NCBI GenBank assembly: GCA_027317055.1
Contig: DAHVFK010000067.1
Location: forward strand, 1 to 11,666
Origin: Betaproteobacteria bacterium
GTDB taxonomy: Bacteria; Pseudomonadota; Gammaproteobacteria; Burkholderiales; SG8-39
DNA: 11,666 bases
Direction: 5' to 3'
Positions 6,993-11,666 of the stretch are shown here, piece by piece; the stretch's first letter is position 1, and the number at the start of each line of letters is the position of its first letter. The position numbers and the translations under genes were made by a program. The notes under the pieces were generated by a model. The model did no database searches and was not told the DNA's origin. It saw only the letters and a list, made by a program, of their open reading frames with translations.

Positions 6993-8705
6993 ATGGACAA
7001 AGAAAAGCCGAAGGGCCTCGGGCGCGGCCTCACGAACTACGGTGACGCGGGTTTCTCGCTTTACCTGCGGCGCTCGTTCGCCAAGAGCATGGGCTATTCG
7101 GGCGAGATGCTGGCGCGGCCGACGATCGGCATCGCCGACTCGAGGAGCGGCTACAACAACTGCCACCGCCACTTTCCCGAGCTGATCGAGGCGGTCAAGC
7201 GCGGCGTGTTCGCCGCCGGCGGACTGCCGCTCGAATTCCCCACCGTGTCGCTGGGTGAGGTGTTCCTGTCGCCCACCTCGATGATGTTCCGCAACCTGAT
7301 GGCGATGGATACCGAGGAGATGGTGCGCGCGCAGCCGATGGACGCGGTGGTGCTGGTGGGCGGCTGCGACAAGACCGTGCCCGCGCAGCTGATGGGCGCC
7401 GCCTCGGCCGACCGCCCGGCGGTGCAGCTGCTGGCCGGGCCGATGATGCCGACCACGTTCCGCGGCGAGCGGCTCGGTGCATGCACCGACTGCCGCCGCT
7501 TCTGGGCCATGCATCGCGCCGGCAAGGTTGACGCGCGCGGGATCGAGGAGGTCGAGGGCAACCTCGCCACCACCGCTGGCACCTGCGCGGTGATGGGCAC
7601 GGCCTCGACCATGGCTGCGCTGGCCGAGGCGCTGGGCATGGCGCTGCCGGGAACCGCCGCGATCCCCGCGGTGCACGCCGACCGGCTGCGCGCGGCGGAG
7701 GCGAGCGGCCGGCGCGCGGTCGAGCTGACGCATACCCCTATCCGGCCGTCGCAGGTGATCACCGAGAAGTCGATCGGAAACGCGCTGCGCGTCCTGCTCG
7801 CGATCGGCGGCTCGACCAACGCGATCGTGCATCTGACTGCGATCGCCGGCCGGGTCGGGGTGAAGATCGACCTGAAACGCCTGAACGACCTGTCCGACAG
7901 CACCCCGGTGCTGATTGATCTCAAGCCGACCGGGCAGCACTACATGTCGGACCTCCATTTCGCCGGCGGGCTGGGTGCGGTGCTGCGGGAGCTCAAGCCT
8001 CTGCTCAATCTCGATGCCATGACGGTGGCGGGCGAGACGCTTGGCGAGCGGCTCGAGCGCGAAGAACATGCAGGCGCGCCGTGGGTCGATCGCGCCGTGG
8101 TCAGGCCCTTCGCCGAGCCGCTGGCGAAGGAGGGCGGTCTGGTGGCCCTGTTCGGCTCGCTGGCGCCGAACGGCGCCATCCTGAAGCGCTCGGCGGCCGA
8201 CCCGACGCTGTTCGAGAAGGAGGGCCGCGCGGTGGTGTTCACCTCGCTCGACGACCTCGCGGCGCGCATCGATGCGCCCGATCTCGACGTTACCGCGGAC
8301 GACTTCCTGGTGTTGCAGAACGCCGGACCGAAGAGCGGCTACGCGATGCCCGAGGCCGGCTACCTGCCGATTCCGGCCAAGCTCGCGCGCGCCGGCGTCA
8401 AGGATATGGTGCGCATATCGGACGCGCGCATGAGCGGCACCGCCTACGGCACGATCGTGCTGCACGTCTCGCCGGAGGCCTCGGTCGGCGGGCCGCTCGC
8501 GCTGGTGCGCGACGGCGACCGCGTCCGCCTCTCGGTGAAGAACCGCTGTATCGACCTGCTGGTCGCCGAAGACGAGCTCGCGCATCGGCGCGCGGCGTGG
8601 CGCGCGCCCGCGGCGCCGCCGGCCCGCGGCTACGCCAAGCTGTACATGGATCACGTGCTGCAGGCCGAGCACGGCTGCGACTTCGATTTCCTGCGCAAGG
8701 CCTAG
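6993..8705 (+). CDS. IlvD/Edd-family dehydratase, sugar-acid (arabinonate/xylonate dehydratase) type
   Basis: A 570-residue member of the dihydroxy-acid/phosphogluconate dehydratase family, Fe-S enzymes that remove water from 2,3-dihydroxy acids to give 2-keto-3-deoxy acids. Cluster-ligand cysteines are visible at Cys57 (SGYNNCHRH), Cys125 (GGCDKTVPAQ) and Cys198 (TTAGTCAVMG). Lys127 is in the position of the carbamylated Mg2+-binding lysine and Ser481 in SDARMSGTAYGT in that of the proposed catalytic base. Three such cysteines, and the SDARMSGTAYGT form of the motif, point to the [2Fe-2S] sugar-acid dehydratases rather than to biosynthetic IlvD; this is known for L-arabinonate and D-xylonate dehydratases. 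It starts 19 bases after the MetE-like gene. Its place within a CoA-ligase/acyl-CoA dehydrogenase operon is unexpected: no other sugar-acid gene is nearby. It may be a housekeeping neighbour carried along, or it may act on a hydroxylated acid of this pathway. Confidence 0.88.
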   Translation: MDKEKPKGLGRGLTNYGDAGFSLYLRRSFAKSMGYSGEMLARPTIGIADSRSGYNNCHRHFPELIEAVKRGVFAAGGLPLEFPTVSLGEVFLSPTSMMFRNLMAMDTEEMVRAQPMDAVVLVGGCDKTVPAQLMGAASADRPAVQLLAGPMMPTTFRGERLGACTDCRRFWAMHRAGKVDARGIEEVEGNLATTAGTCAVMGTASTMAALAEALGMALPGTAAIPAVHADRLRAAEASGRRAVELTHTPIRPSQVITEKSIGNALRVLLAIGGSTNAIVHLTAIAGRVGVKIDLKRLNDLSDSTPVLIDLKPTGQHYMSDLHFAGGLGAVLRELKPLLNLDAMTVAGETLGERLEREEHAGAPWVDRAVVRPFAEPLAKEGGLVALFGSLAPNGAILKRSAADPTLFEKEGRAVVFTSLDDLAARIDAPDLDVTADDFLVLQNAGPKSGYAMPEAGYLPIPAKLARAGVKDMVRISDARMSGTAYGTIVLHVSPEASVGGPLALVRDGDRVRLSVKNRCIDLLVAEDELAHRRAAWRAPAAPPARGYAKLYMDHVLQAEHGCDFDFLRKA

Positions 8706-8720
8706 ATCCGGCGCGGACTC

Positions 8721-9860
8721 ATGGACCGCTTCGCGCACTACGACTGGCCCTTCCTGGAGGAGCGCCACGCCGCGCTCGCGCGCGAAGCCGAAAGCTGGGC
8801 AGCGCAGCATCTCGCGCATGCGCACGACCCGGACGCGGACGCTGTGTGCCGGCGGCTGGTGAAGGATCTCGGCGCGGCGGGACTGTTGCACTACTGCGCG
8901 CCAGGAACCGACCACTTCGACGTGCGCTCCATCGCGCTGCTGCGCGAGGTGCTCGCCTACCACGCGGGACTGGCGGATTTCGCCTTCGTCATGCAGGGCC
9001 TCGGTAGCGGGCCGATCGCCCTGGCCGGCAGCGGGGCGCAGCGCGAGCGCTACCTGACGCGGGTGGCGGCCGGGCAGGCGATCGCGGCCTTCGCCCTGTC
9101 CGAGCCCGATGCCGGCTCGGACGTCGGCGCGCTGTCCACCAGTGCGCGCCGCGAGGGCGCGGGGTGGGTGCTGGACGGCACCAAGACCTGGATCTCGAAC
9201 GGCGGGATCGCGGACTTCTACCTCGTCTTCGCCAGGACCGACGCGGCGGCCGGCACGCGCGGCATTTCGGCCTTCGTGGTCGACGCCGACGCACCGGGCC
9301 TCGACGCGAGCGAGCGCATCGAGATCGTCGCACCGCACCCGATGGCCACCGTGCGCATGAAGGCTTGCCGCGTCCCCGCCGATGCCCTCGTCGGAGCCGC
9401 AGGCGAGGGGTTCAAGCTGGCGATGCGCAATCTCGACGTGTTCCGCACCACGGTGGCCGCCGCGGCGCTCGGATTCGCTCGCCGCGCGCTGGACGAGGCG
9501 CTCGCGCGCTCCCGCGAGCGCAGGATGTTCGGCCAGACGCTGGCGCAGTTCCAGCTCACGCAGGCCAAGCTCGCCGACATGGCGACCGGAATCGAAGCCG
9601 CGGCGCTGCTCACCTACCGTGCGGCCTGGGTGCGCGACGTGCACGCCAGGCGCATCACGAGCGAGGCGGCGATGGCCAAAATGTTCGCCACCGAAACCGC
9701 GCAGCGGGTGGTCGACGAGGCGGTGCAGATATGCGGCGGCCTCGGGGTGACGCGCGGCCATCCGGTCGAGCTCTTGTATCGCGAGGTGCGCGCGCTGCGC
9801 ATCTACGAGGGCGCCACCGAAGTGCAGAAGCTGATCATCGCCCGGGAGCTGCTCAAATGA
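8721..9860 (+). CDS. Acyl-CoA dehydrogenase family protein
   Basis: A 379-residue FAD-dependent acyl-CoA dehydrogenase, the normal length for the family, which introduces an alpha,beta double bond into an acyl-CoA and passes electrons to ETF. Seen in order: an all-alpha N-terminal domain, the FAD/substrate signature FALSEPDAGSDVG (124-136), WISNGGIADFY (157-167), the beta domain, and a C-terminal helical domain with MFGQTLAQFQ and QICGGLGVTRG. Near the end, RIYEGATEVQ carries Glu363 where most family members have the catalytic base. The start ATG lies 15 bases after the dehydratase stop and has only a weak GGA before it. It ends in an ATGA overlap with the following ligase, so the two are translationally coupled. 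In context it probably oxidises the CoA thioester made by that ligase or a ring-reduced or ring-opened product. The substrate cannot be named from sequence. Confidence 0.9.
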   Translation: MDRFAHYDWPFLEERHAALAREAESWAAQHLAHAHDPDADAVCRRLVKDLGAAGLLHYCAPGTDHFDVRSIALLREVLAYHAGLADFAFVMQGLGSGPIALAGSGAQRERYLTRVAAGQAIAAFALSEPDAGSDVGALSTSARREGAGWVLDGTKTWISNGGIADFYLVFARTDAAAGTRGISAFVVDADAPGLDASERIEIVAPHPMATVRMKACRVPADALVGAAGEGFKLAMRNLDVFRTTVAAAALGFARRALDEALARSRERRMFGQTLAQFQLTQAKLADMATGIEAAALLTYRAAWVRDVHARRITSEAAMAKMFATETAQRVVDEAVQICGGLGVTRGHPVELLYREVRALRIYEGATEVQKLIIARELLK

Positions 9861-11470
9861 ACTACACCGCACACAAGGACGGCTTTGCGCGCGACAACCT
9901 CCCGCCGCGGGACCAATGGCCGGAATTCCTGTTCGAGCTGCCGGAGCTGAAGTACCCGGCGCGCATGAACTGCGCGGCCGAATTGCTCGACGGCGCGCTG
10001 GCGCGCGGTCACGGCGGGCGGATTGCGATCCGTACGCCCGACGGCAAGTGCAGCTACGCTCAGTTGCTGGCGCAGGCGAACCGCCTGGCCAACGTGCTGG
10101 TGAGGGAAATGGGCCTGGTGCCCGGCAACCGGGTGCTGCTGCGCGGGCCGAACAACCCGATGATGGCGGCGTGCTGGTTCGCGGTGATCAAGGCGGGCGG
10201 GATTGCCGTGGCCACGATGCCGCTGCTGCGCGCCAAGGAGCTCATCGACATCGTCAACAAGGCCCGGATCACCCACGCGCTGTGCGACCGGCGCCTGGCG
10301 CAGGAGCTCGAAACGGCGCTGCCGGGCTGCCCTACGCTGGAGCGGATCAGGTACTGGTACGACGACGCACCCGGTTCGCTCGACGCGCTCGCCGCGCGCC
10401 AACCGGCGACGTTCCGCAACGTCGACACGGCGGCCGACGATGTCGCGCTGATCGCCTTCACCTCAGGCACTACCGGCAAGCCGAAGGGAACGATGCACTT
10501 CCACCGCGACGTGATCGCGACCTGCGACTGCTTTCCGCGCTCCTGCCTCAAGGCGAGCAAGAACGACGTGTTCTGCGGCACGCCGCCGATCGCGTTCACC
10601 TTCGGTCTAGGCGGCATGCTTTGCTTTCCGCTGCGCTTCGGCGCCTCCACCGTGCTGGTGGAGAGGCTCGCGCCCGAGACCCTGCTCGAGACGATCCAGA
10701 ACTTCCGCGCCACGGTGTGCTTCACCGCACCGACGATGTTCCGCGCGATGGCGGGCATCGCGAAGAACTACGACATCGCGAGCCTAAAGAAGTGCGTCTC
10801 GGCGGGCGAGGCGCTGCCCGATGCGACGCGCCAGCTTTTCAAGCAGGCGACCAGAATCGAGATCATCGACGGCATCGGCTCGACCGAAATGGCGCACATC
10901 TTCATCTCGCACACCCCGGAGCGGGTGCGGCGCGGCGCGACCGGTTATCCGATTCCCGGCTACCGCGCCACGGTGCTCGACGACGATGGACGGCCCTGCG
11001 CCCCCGGGACGGTGGGCCGTCTCGCGGTCAAGGGTCCGACCGGCTGCCGCTATCTGGCGGATGCGCGCCAGCGCGAGTATGTCCGCGGCGGCTGGAACCT
11101 CACCGGCGACGCCTACACGATGGACCATGACGGCTACTTCTACTATCAGGCGCGCACCGACGACATGATCGTCTCCGCGGGCTACAACATCGCCGGCCCC
11201 GAGGTCGAGGGTGCGCTGCTCGGGCACACGGCGGTGGCCGAATGCGGCGTGGTCGGCTGGCCCGACGAGGCGCGCGGAACCATCGTCAAGGCTTTCATCG
11301 TGCTCAAGCCGGGCCACCAGAAGACGGAGTCGATGGTCGCCGAGCTTCAGGAACACGTGAAGAATTCAATCGCGCCGTACAAGTACCCGCGCGCGATCGT
11401 ATTCCTCGACGCGCTGCCGCGCACCGAGACCGGAAAACTGCAACGCTTCAAGCTGAGGCTTCGATCATGA
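9857..11470 (+). CDS. 2-Aminobenzoate/benzoate-CoA ligase-like acyl-CoA synthetase
   Basis: A 537-residue AMP-dependent (ANL) acid-CoA ligase. Motifs: phosphate loop FTSGTTGKPKGT (201-212), DGIGSTEMAHIF (338-349), TGD with Asp418, RTDDMIVSAGYNIAGPEVE (433-451), and PRTETGKLQRFKLR (521-534) with Lys527 as the adenylation lysine. The GIGSTEM-HIF block and the N-terminal TAHKDGFARDNLPP segment resemble the 2-aminobenzoate-CoA ligase / benzoate-CoA ligase branch, so an aryl carboxylate is the likely substrate; aminobenzoate is my preferred guess and benzoate or a heteroaryl acid the alternative. The start ATG overlaps the acyl-CoA dehydrogenase stop (ATGA) and has GGGAG eight bases upstream (9844-9848). 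The longer in-frame open reading to 9164 is only out-of-frame sequence of the dehydrogenase gene. It ends in another ATGA overlap with the RidA gene, an arrangement that fits the enamine chemistry expected from an aminoaryl-CoA. Confidence 0.85.
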   Translation: MNYTAHKDGFARDNLPPRDQWPEFLFELPELKYPARMNCAAELLDGALARGHGGRIAIRTPDGKCSYAQLLAQANRLANVLVREMGLVPGNRVLLRGPNNPMMAACWFAVIKAGGIAVATMPLLRAKELIDIVNKARITHALCDRRLAQELETALPGCPTLERIRYWYDDAPGSLDALAARQPATFRNVDTAADDVALIAFTSGTTGKPKGTMHFHRDVIATCDCFPRSCLKASKNDVFCGTPPIAFTFGLGGMLCFPLRFGASTVLVERLAPETLLETIQNFRATVCFTAPTMFRAMAGIAKNYDIASLKKCVSAGEALPDATRQLFKQATRIEIIDGIGSTEMAHIFISHTPERVRRGATGYPIPGYRATVLDDDGRPCAPGTVGRLAVKGPTGCRYLADARQREYVRGGWNLTGDAYTMDHDGYFYYQARTDDMIVSAGYNIAGPEVEGALLGHTAVAECGVVGWPDEARGTIVKAFIVLKPGHQKTESMVAELQEHVKNSIAPYKYPRAIVFLDALPRTETGKLQRFKLRLRS

Positions 11471-11666
11471 TGCAAGTCCTGCAGCCGCCGGGCTGGGCCC
11501 GGCCCAAGGGCTACTCCAACGGCATCGCAACGCGCGGCGGCAAGCTGGTGTTCATCGCCGGCCAGGTCGGCTGGAGCGCCGACGGTACCTGGCGCGAGGC
11601 GGGATTCGCCGGCCAGTTCCGCCAGGCGCTTGCCAACCTGCTGGCGGTGCTCGCCGAGGCGGGCGG
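11467..11666 (+). CDS. RidA (YjgF/YER057c/UK114) family protein, C-terminus outside window
   Basis: The first 66 complete codons of a RidA-family protein; the usual full length is about 110-140 residues, so roughly half is missing. Visible family features are PPGWARPKGYSNGI near the N-terminus, the strand KLVFIAGQVGW, a one-residue-interrupted turn (SADGT), and the helix QFRQALANLLAVLAEAGG. RidA proteins hydrolyse reactive enamine/imine intermediates to ketones and ammonia; the conserved Arg and Glu of that active site would lie downstream of the window edge. The ATG (11467) overlaps the ligase stop as ATGA, with GAGG eight bases upstream (11455-11458). A second ATG follows immediately and could also be used. 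Coupling to an aminobenzoate-type ligase suggests a dedicated role in deaminating a pathway intermediate; other RidA subfamilies have less defined roles, so this is inference. Confidence 0.85.
   Translation, partial: MMQVLQPPGWARPKGYSNGIATRGGKLVFIAGQVGWSADGTWREAGFAGQFRQALANLLAVLAEAG

Noticed and set aside
6993..8705. Reading the dehydratase as biosynthetic dihydroxy-acid dehydratase IlvD
   Set aside because: The three-cysteine pattern and the SDARMSGTAYGT motif fit sugar-acid dehydratases better, and no branched-chain amino acid gene is nearby.
9164..9856. N-terminal extension of the CoA ligase by 231 codons
   Set aside because: This stretch is out-of-frame sequence of the acyl-CoA dehydrogenase gene; the ATG at 9857 has a good Shine-Dalgarno and an ATGA coupling overlap, and the protein then begins as family members do.
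6861..9872. A 1003-codon open reading on the minus strand opposite the MetE-like, dehydratase and dehydrogenase genes
   Set aside because: Its composition (rich in Arg, His, Gln, Gly, Ala) is that of an antisense shadow in high-GC DNA, and it covers three well-recognised plus-strand genes with intact active-site motifs. No recognisable domain is seen in it.

Overview
The window is a compact, roughly 65-70% GC stretch of bacterial chromosome. Codon use is strongly GC3-biased, and the gene families (an indolepyruvate oxidoreductase of the split alpha / long-beta type, a NahR/LinR-like LysR regulator, CoA ligases, acyl-CoA dehydrogenase, RidA) suggest a metabolically versatile proteobacterium. 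A betaproteobacterium of the Burkholderiales type is the best guess; this is an inference from style and families, not from a marker gene. No RNA gene, insertion sequence, CRISPR array or phage gene is visible.

Layout. (1) Positions 1-2463, minus strand: iorB followed immediately by iorA (cut by the window edge), the two subunits of an indolepyruvate/arylpyruvate:ferredoxin oxidoreductase. (2) 2464-2543: a short AT-rich divergent control region holding a perfect TTGACA hexamer and two palindromes. (3) 2544-3446, plus strand: a LysR-family regulator, probably controlling ior and perhaps the rest of the locus. (4) 3432-5816, minus strand: a phenylacetate-CoA ligase-like (PaaK family) enzyme followed by a bile acid:Na+ symporter (BASS/SBF)-like membrane transporter. 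The transporter runs convergently into the LysR gene and overlaps its end by 15 bp. (5) 5855-11666, plus strand: a tight five-gene operon of a MetE-like zinc methyl/alkyltransferase, an IlvD/Edd-family dehydratase of the sugar-acid type, an acyl-CoA dehydrogenase, a 2-aminobenzoate/benzoate-CoA ligase-like enzyme and a RidA-family protein (cut by the window edge). The last three are joined by ATGA stop/start overlaps.

How the genes may work together. Three separate ways of making an acyl-CoA thioester lie side by side: oxidative decarboxylation of an arylpyruvate (IorAB), ATP-dependent activation by a PaaK-type ligase, and ATP-dependent activation by a benzoate/aminobenzoate-type ligase. With a carboxylate-type transporter, an acyl-CoA dehydrogenase and an enamine/imine deaminase (RidA), this looks like an aromatic or amino-aromatic acid catabolic island. 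The unexpected members are the MetE-like protein and the sugar-acid-type IlvD/Edd dehydratase at the head of the operon. Neither has an obvious place in a known aryl-CoA pathway, so the operon may encode an undescribed route. The individual family assignments are solid; the pathway is inference. Intergenic space is minimal: the only gaps above 20 bp are 80 bp (2464-2543) and 38 bp (5817-5854).
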